Shown here: one piece after another, positions 1 through 7,228 of the stretch
Layout of the letters: each line of letters starts with the position of its first letter
Position numbering within the stretch: the stretch's first letter is position 1
NCBI RefSeq assembly: GCF_017094485.1
Contig: NZ_CP064786.1
Coordinates: forward strand, 1,054,001 to 1,118,000
Length of the DNA: 64,000 bases
Reading direction: 5' to 3'
From: Natranaeroarchaeum sulfidigenes
GTDB taxonomy: Archaea > Halobacteriota > Halobacteria > Halobacteriales > Natronoarchaeaceae
Translations under genes and position numbers: made by a program
Notes under the pieces: model-generated
Seen by the model: only the letters and a program-made list of their open reading frames with translations
The model's database searches: none
What the model was told of the DNA's origin: nothing

Positions 1-352
1 GCTGGAGTCTTCTCCCTCTCTTGTCCCCCGTTTTTTTGATTCCACTGCCACTCCCCTGGACCAGTGACACTCCCTGTTGGTCGATCGTACGACATGTGTT
101 CACGTACCATGTTGGTCAGCAACATAAGACCTTGTCAGACGGGTGTCATGCTTCTGTCTCTCGGCTGTTCTGTCGACGTACGTACACAATGTAACATTGT
201 ATCATTAGTTACAGAGTTACATACTGACGGCACAGGGAAGACTCACACCGGGATACGTCATACATCGACGGTGACGGCGATGACGCTCACCCGTCAGGAG
301 ACCCGATCGTCCTTGCCAACGTTCACAAGCCTCTGTCACTTTTACCAACACG
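1..352. other. Intergenic region with no convincing gene
   Basis: An AT-rich leader precedes the first methyltransferase. A 101-codon open frame crosses it on the plus strand, but it is rich in Thr, Ser, Cys and His, lacks the acidic bias of real haloarchaeal proteins and overlaps the start of the methyltransferase, so I treat it as chance. The only structured part is a set of short repeats at 190-221, listed separately. Confidence 0.6.
190..221. promoter_or_regulatory. Candidate operator: TGTAAC dyad plus direct repeats
   Basis: TGTAAC at 190-195 is matched by its reverse complement GTTACA at 208-213, with 12 nt between. The heptamer AGTTACA also occurs twice in direct order (207-213 and 215-221). 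Such repeats in an AT-rich stretch could bind a dimeric regulator. They lie about 130 nt before the nearest start codon, which is far for a haloarchaeal leaderless promoter, so the target gene is uncertain and may lie outside the window. Confidence 0.3.
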
Positions 353-1216
353 ATGGGAGAGCGCGATAGCGACGCCGTCTCGGGAGTGTACGACGAACTA
401 CAGGACTCCCACGAGCGGATGTGGGACGAGCAGGGCCATCGGGGCCTCCACTACGGCTACCACGACGACGACCACGACGACCCTGCGAGCGCAGTGGAAA
501 ACACGACCCGCGTCCTCGCCACGCTCGCGGAGATCGGTCCCGACGATCGTGTGCTAGATCTGGGGTGCGGTGCGGGCGCGGCGTCGATCTGGATTGCGGC
601 CGAGCGTGGGGCCGAGGTCGTCGGGATCGACGTCAACGATGGACTGCTAGAGGCCGCACGGGAGTATGCTCGCGACAGTGATGTTATGGATTCGGTGATG
701 TTCCGGACGGACGACTTTTACGAGCTATCAACCGTCGAGAACGAATCAATCGATGTCGTCTGGGGGCTCGAAGCGTTCTGTCATTCACGAGCGGACGACA
801 CGGTGCTTGAACAGATTCATCGGGTACTTGCTCCCGGCGGTCGGCTCGTGGTTGGCGACCTGTTTCAGCGCTCTCGCAATCTCGACGACAGGGAAGCGAA
901 TCGTCTCGGGCGTGTCGATGACGGCTTTGGCGTGGATGTGACGCGGATCGACGTATTCGAGGCTGCTCTCGCCGACACAGGATTCGAGAACGTCTCGATC
1001 CGGGATGTCACCGAGGCTGTCCGACCGTCAGTCCGCAGACGGGGTATCACCGGCTTCGTAAACTATCCCATCCAGCGCCTTCGGGGGCTGTTTGGTGGTG
1101 GGGATGATCGGGAGCTGGCTCTCTATCGGGCGTCGTACGACATCTACAAACTGATCGGGGGCGGCGCGCTGGGATATTATATCGTGACTGCCGATCACTA
1201 CCATGAGGAGGATTGA
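353..1216 (+). CDS. Class I SAM-dependent methyltransferase
   Basis: The 287-residue protein has a Rossmann methyltransferase core. Motif I (VLDLGCGAGAAS) is at residues 67-78, an acidic strand end (GIDVN) follows at about 91-95, and the post-motif 'VLAPGGRLVVGDLF' is near 160-173. The layout resembles the tocopherol/sarcosine-dimethylglycine methyltransferase group, which methylates small molecules in the cytosol. The substrate cannot be read from the sequence. The His/Asp-rich stretch at about 33-43 (HYGYHDDDHDD) is unusual and could bind metal, which is only a guess. The next gene starts 65 nt downstream behind its own promoter, so the two are probably separate transcription units. Confidence 0.8.
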   Translation: MGERDSDAVSGVYDELQDSHERMWDEQGHRGLHYGYHDDDHDDPASAVENTTRVLATLAEIGPDDRVLDLGCGAGAASIWIAAERGAEVVGIDVNDGLLEAAREYARDSDVMDSVMFRTDDFYELSTVENESIDVVWGLEAFCHSRADDTVLEQIHRVLAPGGRLVVGDLFQRSRNLDDREANRLGRVDDGFGVDVTRIDVFEAALADTGFENVSIRDVTEAVRPSVRRRGITGFVNYPIQRLRGLFGGGDDRELALYRASYDIYKLIGGGALGYYIVTADHYHEED

Positions 1217-1226
1217 TTAGATGCAG

Positions 1227-1271
1227 TCTAATTGTTTAGACAACAAGTCTTATTATATTAGCCACGTCTAA
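1227..1271 (+). promoter_or_regulatory. Promoter and operator array of the metal importer operon
   Basis: A TATA-like stretch (tattatatta, 1251-1260) lies 20-30 nt before the ATG at 1281, as expected for a leaderless transcript. It is surrounded by dyads: TCTAA-4-TTAGA at 1227-1240, AGAC-5-GTCT at 1238-1250 and TTAG-6-CTAA at 1258-1271. Dyads with TTAG/CTAA half-sites are typical of DtxR-family metalloregulators (SirR/Idr type in haloarchaea). I infer metal-dependent repression of the operon. No regulator gene of that family is visible in the window. Confidence 0.55.
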
Positions 1272-1280
1272 ATTTATGCG

Positions 1281-2231
1281 ATGGCAATTCCAAGCGATGA
1301 CAGTCGTATCTCACGACGGTCAATGTTGGCGGCTGGTGCCAGTGTGGCTGGACTCGGAGTTGCTGGCTGTCTCGAAGCGGACGAGCAGCCGGGCAATACC
1401 GAGCTTTCGGCAGTCGCGGGCTCGTTTTTCATGCTGTACGATCTTTCACGCAACGTGGCCGGAGACCAGCTGCGGATCGAAGATCTGGTACCGGCAGGAG
1501 CACACGGCGACGACTGGGAACCAAACCCCGGTATTATCGAGGATGTCGCCGAGTCCGATGCCTTCGTCTATATCGACGGGTTTCGGAGCTGGTCGGACAA
1601 CGTGGCCGGGGCCCTGCCCCAGGACTACCCCGACGTAACGGTTATCGACGCCGCCGACGGGATCGACCACATCGAAGGCGAACAGGGTCGCGATATCGAC
1701 CCGCACTTCTGGATGGATCCGACCCTTGCACAGGAAGCCGTCGAGAACATCCACGATGGCTTCGCCGAGGCAGATCCCGATAACGCCGATGCCTACGAGG
1801 AGAACGCCGCGGCGTTCATCGAGCGACTCGACGACGTTCACGAACAGTACGAGGCTGTGATGGATCGGCGGGAGCGCGATCGTATCGTCGTCGGCAGTCA
1901 CAACTCCTTCGAGTACTGGCGCGAACGGTACGACATCGAGGTCCACTCGCCTGTCGGGATCTCGCCGGACGGGGAGCCGACGCCCCAGGAGATGGAGGAG
2001 ATTACCGGCATCATCGAGGACCACGACCTGAACTACGTGCTCTACGACAAGTACGAACCGGACGACTACGCGGTGAGCATCGCCGAGCAGACGGGCGCCG
2101 AGACGCTTCCGCTCTCGCCCATCGAGGCGACCACCGAAGAGCAACTGGCGGATGGGATGGGATATGTCGAACACATGCTCGATATCAACCTTGCGACCCT
2201 CGAACGCGCACTGGAAGTACCGGAGGAGTAA
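1281..2231 (+). CDS. znuA: Metal ABC transporter substrate-binding lipoprotein (ZnuA type)
   Basis: This is the extracytoplasmic metal-binding component of an ABC importer (cluster A-1, zinc or manganese). The N-terminus carries a Tat motif (RR at residues 12-13) and a lipobox ending at Cys30, so the protein is probably exported folded and lipid-anchored. The three family His ligands are visible: His75 in AGAHGDDWEP, His142 in DPHFWMDP and His207 in GSHNSFEYW. The His-rich loop of many ZnuA proteins is missing, so zinc versus manganese is not settled. The gene heads a three-gene operon with the ATPase 3 nt downstream. The start at 1281 fits the TATA spacing. Confidence 0.88.
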   Translation: MAIPSDDSRISRRSMLAAGASVAGLGVAGCLEADEQPGNTELSAVAGSFFMLYDLSRNVAGDQLRIEDLVPAGAHGDDWEPNPGIIEDVAESDAFVYIDGFRSWSDNVAGALPQDYPDVTVIDAADGIDHIEGEQGRDIDPHFWMDPTLAQEAVENIHDGFAEADPDNADAYEENAAAFIERLDDVHEQYEAVMDRRERDRIVVGSHNSFEYWRERYDIEVHSPVGISPDGEPTPQEMEEITGIIEDHDLNYVLYDKYEPDDYAVSIAEQTGAETLPLSPIEATTEEQLADGMGYVEHMLDINLATLERALEVPEE

Positions 2232-2234
2232 TCG

Positions 2235-2975
2235 ATGAGACCGGTTATTGACGCCGAAAACGTCTCGTTCGCCTACGACGACCAGCTCGTCGTCGAGAAC
2301 ATCTCGTTGAACGTACAGGAAGGCGAGTTCCTCGGACTTGTCGGACCGAACGGGAGCGGCAAGACAACGCTGCTGAAACTCATGCTCGGTTCGCTCTCGC
2401 CCGACACCGGAACCGTCCGGCTGTTCGACCAGCCGGTCGACGAGTTTGAGGACGGTAAACGACTCGGCTACGTCTCGCAAGCCTCCACCGAGGTTGCAAA
2501 CTCTATGCCGGTAACGGTCCGTGAGGTCGTCCGAATGGGTCGGTATCCACACGTCGGTCTGAACGCCCTGTCCGACGAGGACGAGGCGCTCGTCGAGGAG
2601 GCACTCGAACAGGTGGGGATCACGGACCTCGCGGATCGCCGTATCGGTCGCCTTTCGGGCGGACAGCAACAGCGCGCATATATTGCACGGGCGATCGCCG
2701 CCGAAGCGGATCTGCTCGCTCTCGACGAACCGACAGTCGGCGTCGACGCCGAATCCCGCGAGGCGTTCTACGATCTACTCGACGATCTCAACGACCAGGG
2801 GATCACGATCCTGCTGATCGAACACGATATCGGCGTGGTTGCCGAACACGTCGACCGGGTCGTCTGTATCAACCGTGAGCTCTACTACGACGGCGATGTC
2901 GATGCCTTCCTCAACAGTGATGCACTGCTCGAAACGTTCGGCACCGCCGGGAAAGCCGTCACTGCCCTCTCATGA
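2235..2975 (+). CDS. znuC: Metal ABC transporter ATP-binding protein (ZnuC type)
   Basis: This 246-residue cytoplasmic ATPase energises the metal importer. Walker A (GPNGSGKTT) is at residues 37-45, the Q-loop near 81 (VSQAS), the ABC signature LSGGQQQR at 140-147 and Walker B (LLALDEPT) at 160-167, followed by the switch His in LLIEHDIG. Length and motif order are normal for ZnuC/MntB proteins. It starts 3 nt after the binding protein and overlaps the permease start by 4 nt (ATGA), so the three genes are almost certainly co-translated. Confidence 0.92.
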   Translation: MRPVIDAENVSFAYDDQLVVENISLNVQEGEFLGLVGPNGSGKTTLLKLMLGSLSPDTGTVRLFDQPVDEFEDGKRLGYVSQASTEVANSMPVTVREVVRMGRYPHVGLNALSDEDEALVEEALEQVGITDLADRRIGRLSGGQQQRAYIARAIAAEADLLALDEPTVGVDAESREAFYDLLDDLNDQGITILLIEHDIGVVAEHVDRVVCINRELYYDGDVDAFLNSDALLETFGTAGKAVTALS

Positions 2976-3952
2976 ATCCGCTTCGTCGCCTCGATCTGAA
3001 CCGACGGGACGTGCAGTCAGGGCTAGTCGTAGGCGGGCTTGTCTCGATCTACCTGTTCGTCGCGGTACTGTTCCCGACGCTGTTCGATCTGTTCTGGTCA
3101 GGGAGCGGGCTCTGGTCGGGTGCTTGCGGCGTCGGTACTGCCCTGGGTACCGGAATGCTCTGTAACCCGTTCCTCCAGCGTGGGCTGACAACCGGCGTCT
3201 TCATCGGCATCGCCGGGCCGCTCATCGGCGTCTATCTCGTCAACAGACAGATGGCACTGATCGGCGAGGCACTTGCCCACACTGCCTTCGCCGGGGTCGC
3301 TATCGGCCTCGTGATCGGCAGCACCATTGAATGGCTGAACTATCCACTCGTAGTTGCGCTGATCGTCGCCGCCATCGCCGCACTCGGACTGCAGTATCTC
3401 GCAAGCCACACCGATGCCTACGGCGACGTGCCGATTGCCATCCTGCTCGTCGGTAGTTTCGCCCTCGGTATCGCCATCATCTCGCGAGGCTACGGCTTCG
3501 GCGCGACTATCAACAGCTATCTCTTCGGCAACATCCTCACGGTGCAGTTCCACAACGTCCAGTTGATGGCTGCAATTTCGCTGGCGGTGATCGGTGTCGT
3601 CACCGTCACTCACAAACAGCTCCTATACATTACGTTCGACCGTGAAGCCGCTACACTTTCGCGGATCAACGTTGATTTCTTCGATACGCTCCTGATCGTG
3701 CTCACCGCACTGGTCGTCGTCGCCGCGATTCAGATTCTCGGCGCGATCCTCGTCGCCGCAATGCTCGTCGTGCCCGTGGCTGCGGCGATGCAACTGACTG
3801 ACTCCTTTACGCGATTGATGTGGCTCTCAGTGCTAATCGGCGAGATCGCAGTGCTCGGCGGTGTGGCACTTTCCTACCAGTGGAACATCGCGACCGGCGC
3901 GATGATCGTTCTCGTCGCTATCGCGATCTACCTGCTCGCACTGTTCCGATAG
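2972..3952 (+). CDS. znuB: Metal ABC transporter permease (ZnuB type)
   Basis: The 326-residue integral membrane protein has about eight to nine hydrophobic segments and matches the ABC-3 (ZnuB/MntC) permease family. The conserved cytoplasmic region around residues 85-115 (MALIGEALAHTAFAGVAIGL) contains the family 'GEALAHTAFAGVA' signature that contacts the ATPase. It closes the operon. After its stop there is a long gene-poor stretch. Between its first two membrane segments it has an extracellular loop with two Cys residues (about 50-65) that could form a disulfide. Confidence 0.9.
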   Translation: MNPLRRLDLNRRDVQSGLVVGGLVSIYLFVAVLFPTLFDLFWSGSGLWSGACGVGTALGTGMLCNPFLQRGLTTGVFIGIAGPLIGVYLVNRQMALIGEALAHTAFAGVAIGLVIGSTIEWLNYPLVVALIVAAIAALGLQYLASHTDAYGDVPIAILLVGSFALGIAIISRGYGFGATINSYLFGNILTVQFHNVQLMAAISLAVIGVVTVTHKQLLYITFDREAATLSRINVDFFDTLLIVLTALVVVAAIQILGAILVAAMLVVPVAAAMQLTDSFTRLMWLSVLIGEIAVLGGVALSYQWNIATGAMIVLVAIAIYLLALFR

Positions 3953-4293
3953 CCGATCACGCCACGCCCCAGATCGAGTGAACGAGTCAGCCGAGTGTTT
4001 TTATATACTCACCGTTGTCAGTTCCCAGATACATGGTTCGATTCCCAAGTGACGCGTACCTCCAACGGCTATAGCCGTGGTTTTCCGAGGAGTCTCTGTA
4101 TGAATACAACGGGCGGAGGATCGATATTTCCGACGATCTCCTCGGCAAGACAGAACATACCTACCTCACGCCGCGGCTAATTTTCCATTGCCGGTGTGGA
4201 GAGACTGACACAAAAGTATTAACAGTTGTGTGAGAAGATACAGTTACGTTAGAGACGGCTTTGAGCCAGTCAGAGCACAGGAGTAAACGAGAA
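3953..4293. other. Gene-poor spacer with palindromic remnants
   Basis: No coding sequence is convincing here. The spacer holds a perfect 14-bp palindrome at 4065-4078 and an 8-bp inverted repeat, CCGAGGAG (4085-4092) against CTCCTCGG (4138-4145), both described separately. An AT-rich run (acaaaagtatta) near 4211-4222 may be the promoter of the downstream gene, which has an AGGAG ribosome binding site at 4279-4283. Confidence 0.5.
4065..4145. repeat. Palindromes resembling an IS200/IS605 element end
   Basis: ACGGCTATAGCCGT (4065-4078) is a perfect palindrome followed by GGTTTTCC and one arm of an 8-bp inverted repeat (4085-4092 with 4138-4145). The form 'acggct-AT-agccgtgg' is close to right ends of IS200/IS605 (TnpB-carrying) elements as I know them from archaea. 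No transposase or TnpB frame is nearby, so this would be a solo end or a non-autonomous derivative. The 14-bp hairpin could instead act as a terminator for the metal importer operon. Confidence 0.35.
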
Positions 4294-5115
4294 ATGAGCG
4301 ATGAGACGATCGACGTAATCGAGGGTGGGTCGGTATTACTGCTAGGTGTTTCTGGATCGGTAACTGAAGAGTGCTGTGACACACTTCTGGATGTTGGTCC
4401 GGCGGCCAGCAGAGCCGAGATACGTGTGAGTTTCCCCGTGGACATAACTGATCGACCCCGTCTCGATACGGGGACAACTGGTCGGCAACCGAACAAACAC
4501 GGACAGATCACCGTCGGCGACGTTCTACGGTCTGCAGAGTCGTCGAGTCCGGACTTCGATGCACCAGTAGCTTCCGATATCGTCGAGGATCCCGGCAATC
4601 TAACCGGGATTGGAACGTCCGTGAGCAAGTTCTGTGAGACATGGTCGACGAGCGATCACCGGATCGTCCTGTGCTTTGATTCGATCACACGACTTCTGGA
4701 ACACTCCGATCCAGAAGTCGTATTTCAGTTTCTGCACACGCTCCTCGAACGGCTCGACGGTGTGGATACCGTCTCGCATTTCCATATCGACCCCGACAGC
4801 CACGACGAGCAACTTATTTCCACGGTCTCGTCGCTGTTCGACCAGGTCGTCGATCCGAACGATCCAGGAGAGCTACTCGACGAGTCGAACCTCGAAGACG
4901 AGACGGACGACACTGAGCCATCCCTCAGTGACGGCATCCCGGCGACATCGGGCTCGTCACAGGCCTCTGATGATGACATCGCAGCGCGCCTGAACGATCA
5001 ACCACGCACACAGGAAGACAGTACACAGCGCCGAGGTGCTTCGAGTTCGGAAGCGACCGACGACGATATTGCCGAACAGTTGGACGAGCTCGATAGTACC
5101 GAGCCTGACGAGTAG
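4294..5115 (+). CDS. DUF7504-like haloarchaeal RecA-fold protein
   Basis: The 273-residue protein has an N-terminal alternating beta/alpha region that starts with a strand ending in LLLGVSGS (about 14-21), where a P-loop would sit, but no GxGKS/T is present. A strand with a terminal Asp follows ('HRIVLCFDSITRLLEH', about 126-141), like the Walker B of KaiC/RecA-type proteins. The last third is disordered, Ser/Asp-rich and contains two near repeats, 'SSxASDDDIAARLN' and 'SSEATDDDIAEQLD'. This matches what I recall of haloarchaeal DUF7504 proteins, probably degenerate RecA-superfamily members of unknown role. The start at 4294 is chosen because AGGAG sits 10 nt upstream. Confidence 0.65.
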   Translation: MSDETIDVIEGGSVLLLGVSGSVTEECCDTLLDVGPAASRAEIRVSFPVDITDRPRLDTGTTGRQPNKHGQITVGDVLRSAESSSPDFDAPVASDIVEDPGNLTGIGTSVSKFCETWSTSDHRIVLCFDSITRLLEHSDPEVVFQFLHTLLERLDGVDTVSHFHIDPDSHDEQLISTVSSLFDQVVDPNDPGELLDESNLEDETDDTEPSLSDGIPATSGSSQASDDDIAARLNDQPRTQEDSTQRRGASSSEATDDDIAEQLDELDSTEPDE

Positions 5116-5117
5116 CC

Positions 5118-5525
5118 TTACTGGTCGAGTATCGCCGTCAATTCATTGACGATCTCCGAAACCGGTGCCTGCGGATCGACCGAGAGATAGAACCCTTCCT
5201 CCCTCTGGAGCACCCGTATGATTGCTGCATAATCAGTGTACGTAACGAAGGCGTTCGTCTCGGTGACCTGGGGGTACAGTTCGTTGAACAGCTCCCGTTC
5301 GAGGAAGTCGACGTTCATGTACTCGTGAATGACGTCACCCACGACCCAGACATCCGTCTCGCTGTCGTATTGGTCGAGTGCTCTATCGCTGACGTACAGA
5401 ATATGGAAGTCGTCCGGAGTGAACTCACCACAGACGAAAATGTCGTCACCGACCCGGTCCTCGACTGCTCGAAGTGCGGCTGTTGCGTTGAAATCGGTGA
5501 GGACCGAGCCGTTCCGGATAGCCAT
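5118..5525 (-). CDS. Small haloarchaeal protein, DUF7522-like
   Basis: This 135-residue acidic protein lies tail to tail with the DUF7504-like gene (2 nt between stops). It has mixed alpha/beta character with the segment 'FTPDDFHILYVSDRALDQYD' (about 35-54) and 'TNAFVTYTDYAAIIRVLQREEGFYLSVD' towards the C-terminus. It resembles short haloarchaeal proteins grouped as DUF7522, from memory only. No catalytic motif, Cys cluster, signal peptide or membrane segment is seen, and no function is assigned. Confidence 0.6.
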   Translation of the reverse strand: MAIRNGSVLTDFNATAALRAVEDRVGDDIFVCGEFTPDDFHILYVSDRALDQYDSETDVWVVGDVIHEYMNVDFLERELFNELYPQVTETNAFVTYTDYAAIIRVLQREEGFYLSVDPQAPVSEIVNELTAILDQ

Positions 5526-5719
5526 ACCACATCTATTGCAGCCTCGTAGTTGATAAGTATTATTGCATGGTATAGAACGGTTGTCGCGAATTCGGGCAAG
5601 CGGGCTAGGCGGAGTTGGCGAGGGCTGGCGGCCAACTGATCAGGTGGTGTGTCTCTACACAGCACGGTGCACACGGAGAACGAAACCCTTTACATACAGC
5701 CACTCGAATCCCCATATAC

Positions 5720-5792
5720 GGGGCCGTGGGGTAGCTTGGTATCCTTCGAGCCTTGGGTGCTCGCCACCTCGGTTCAAATCCGAGCGGCCCCA
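5720..5792 (+). tRNA. tRNA-Pro (anticodon UGG)
   Basis: The 73-nt gene folds as a full cloverleaf. The acceptor arm is GGGGCCG (5720-5726) with CGGCCCC (5785-5791) and discriminator A at 5792. The anticodon stem is CGAGC/GCTCG around the loop CTTGGGT, which gives anticodon TGG. The T-arm loop contains GGTTCAAATCC. CCA is not encoded. A TATA-like TTTACATA at about 5688-5695 lies about 27 nt upstream of position 5720. Copies of the gene's 3' end follow downstream. Confidence 0.96.
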
Positions 5793-6084
5793 TCAATTCT
5801 GCGAGGAACGAACGTGACGAGCGAATAGTGTACCCGCAGGATTTGAATCCTACAAGACGAGCGAAGCGAGTCTTGGTCCGGTTCAAATCCGAGCGGCCCC
5901 ATATTGCTGTCGTGAACATTTCCGTGAGCGACAGCAATCTAACCAGTGAGGGTTTGAAGTAGAGGCCAGCAAGCGTAGCGACGCTGTTCGCGTGGTTCAA
6001 ATCCGCTGGATTTGATTTGAATCCTGCCAGTCGCGCACAGGAAGCGAGCACGTCTGGCTTCGGTTCACATCCGAGCGCCCCCCG
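5793..6084 (+). repeat. Two tandem tail cassettes derived from the tRNA-Pro 3' end
   Basis: A perfect 24-nt copy of tRNA positions 5770-5793 (T-arm and acceptor end) is at 5879-5902, and a decayed copy with about three changes is at 6061-6083. Each copy is preceded by an inverted T-arm fragment (ggatttgaatcc at 5839-5850; gatttgaatcc at 6014-6024) and then a hairpin (CAAGAC 5853-5858 with GTCTTG 5870-5875; GCCAG 6026-6030 with CTGGC 6054-6058). A 10-bp hairpin (5903-5912 with 5929-5938) opens the second cassette, and an extra T-arm fragment sits at 5994-6004. No protein gene fits here. Confidence 0.8.
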
Positions 6085-6163
6085 ATTTTGTGAGAGTTCA
6101 GGAACGTAGCAACTGATATCTCGAAGCGGTTCGCCGCGTCGGCAACCAGGCTTGAAAAATTAC

Positions 6164-6805
6164 CTACTCCTCGTCGAGACGGAGGTGGAACCCCCAGGAG
6201 ATATCCGTCCCGTTTGGCATCGTATCGTCTTCGTCTGCGGAATACCCGAACTCGACGCCGAAGTAGAGACTCGGTGGGAGCGCTCGGAGCTCCTCGGCAT
6301 CATCGACGGAGTCGTGCAGTAGCGCGAGCGTTTCCGTGTGTGTCTCGTCCGGTTCGATCGTCGCCGTTTGATAGTCCATCGTCGTTGCGAACCCATCCGG
6401 AAGCCACCAGACGCCGTCGTCATACTCGTACTGGTCCTCGACGCTGCCCTTCGGATACAGTGAGAAGTCGTCATCACCCCCAGCCGTCCAGAACATCGCA
6501 TCCCGACGTTCACCATACGTGATGGTTTCTTCGCCGGTGTTCGTCAGTGCAACATCGATGATTAGCGGGGAGTCCGCTGTCGCTTCCGACGTGATCGAAA
6601 CGTCGTAGGCGAGCGGGTCGATACCGTCGAGTGGGTCCGGTTCGATGAGTGGATACATATCTTCCTGGGAGTCCTCGTCGCTGGAATTTGCGTCGTCATC
6701 CGACTGTGGGTCGTTCCCGTCTCCCTGTTCTCGTCCATCGGACTCTAGACAGCCCGACATGGATGCAAGAACTCCGGCCGAAGCCAAAAACGAACGTCGG
6801 TTCAT
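6164..6805 (-). CDS. Tat lipoprotein of unknown function
   Basis: The 213-residue protein begins MNRRSFLASAGVLASMSGC: twin Arg at residues 3-4 and lipobox Cys at residue 19, so it should be exported by Tat and lipid-anchored outside the cell. An Asp/Ser-rich linker follows (about 22-50), then a single all-beta domain with 'LIIDVALTNTGEETITYG', the pattern of an immunoglobulin-like or intracellular-proteinase-inhibitor-type fold. An upstream in-frame ATG at 6859 would bury the signal behind 18 residues, so 6805 is preferred. A TATA-like 'gaatatac' lies about 25-30 nt upstream. Function is unknown. Confidence 0.78.
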   Translation of the reverse strand: MNRRSFLASAGVLASMSGCLESDGREQGDGNDPQSDDDANSSDEDSQEDMYPLIEPDPLDGIDPLAYDVSITSEATADSPLIIDVALTNTGEETITYGERRDAMFWTAGGDDDFSLYPKGSVEDQYEYDDGVWWLPDGFATTMDYQTATIEPDETHTETLALLHDSVDDAEELRALPPSLYFGVEFGYSADEDDTMPNGTDISWGFHLRLDEE

Positions 6806-6997
6806 ACCTGTACCGTGAGGGTGTAGTAGTATATTCGTACCGTAGACGCAAACGGGCATTTGTGTCTTTACCGGGGACTCCCGTCGGCGTCGAGACTATC
6901 ACGACGACAGACCGCGGACCCGTGCAAAGACGTAGGTGTCCAGATATGATCGCAAAGCCGCGAAACGAATTTGTAGTATCACCGAATAGCAGTTCCT

Positions 6998-7228
6998 GTG
7001 CCAGAAGACTCGTCGCTGACCGAATTCACGGAGATGGCTGACGATCAGTCGCAGGCGTCTCCCGAGGACGAAACGGACCAGCAGTCGACGGACGCGGTCG
7101 GAGACACGCTAACAGTCACATTCACGTGGAGCGGTGACGGCGGGTACTGTGCGGAGTGCAAGGAAACGGTCGCGCGTCGTTGGACCAGTGCCGGCCAACT
7201 CGTCTGTACTGACTGCAAAGAGTGGTAA
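6998..7228 (+). CDS. Small zinc-ribbon protein (DUF7573-like)
   Basis: The 76-residue protein has a disordered acidic N-terminal half and a C-terminal zinc ribbon with paired cysteines, CAEC (about 52-55) and CTDC (about 70-73), ending in KEW. The N-terminus MPEDSSLTEF matches the family start 'MxEDxSLxEF' as I remember it for haloarchaeal DUF7573, which supports the GTG at 6998 over the internal ATG at 7034. The stop directly abuts the stop of the convergent exonuclease-family gene. The role is unknown, possibly nucleic-acid or protein binding. Confidence 0.72.
   Translation: MPEDSSLTEFTEMADDQSQASPEDETDQQSTDAVGDTLTVTFTWSGDGGYCAECKETVARRWTSAGQLVCTDCKEW

Noticed and set aside
64-369. 101-codon frame before the methyltransferase
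   Set aside because: Its composition is not haloarchaeal (few Asp/Glu; many Thr, Ser, Cys), it overlaps the methyltransferase start, and no domain is recognisable.
1446-2669. 407-codon antisense frame across the metal importer genes
   Set aside because: It runs opposite to two clear genes with complete motifs. Long antisense frames are a by-product of GC-rich codon use.
5879-5902. Possible second tRNA at the tail copy
   Set aside because: Only the T-arm and acceptor 3' half are present, with no 5' half, D-arm or anticodon arm.
5605-6051. 148-codon minus frame over tRNA-Pro and its tails
   Set aside because: It reads through the tRNA gene, and its repeated 'GFKS' fragments come from inverted T-arm copies. 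Such frames create spurious hypothetical proteins in haloarchaea.
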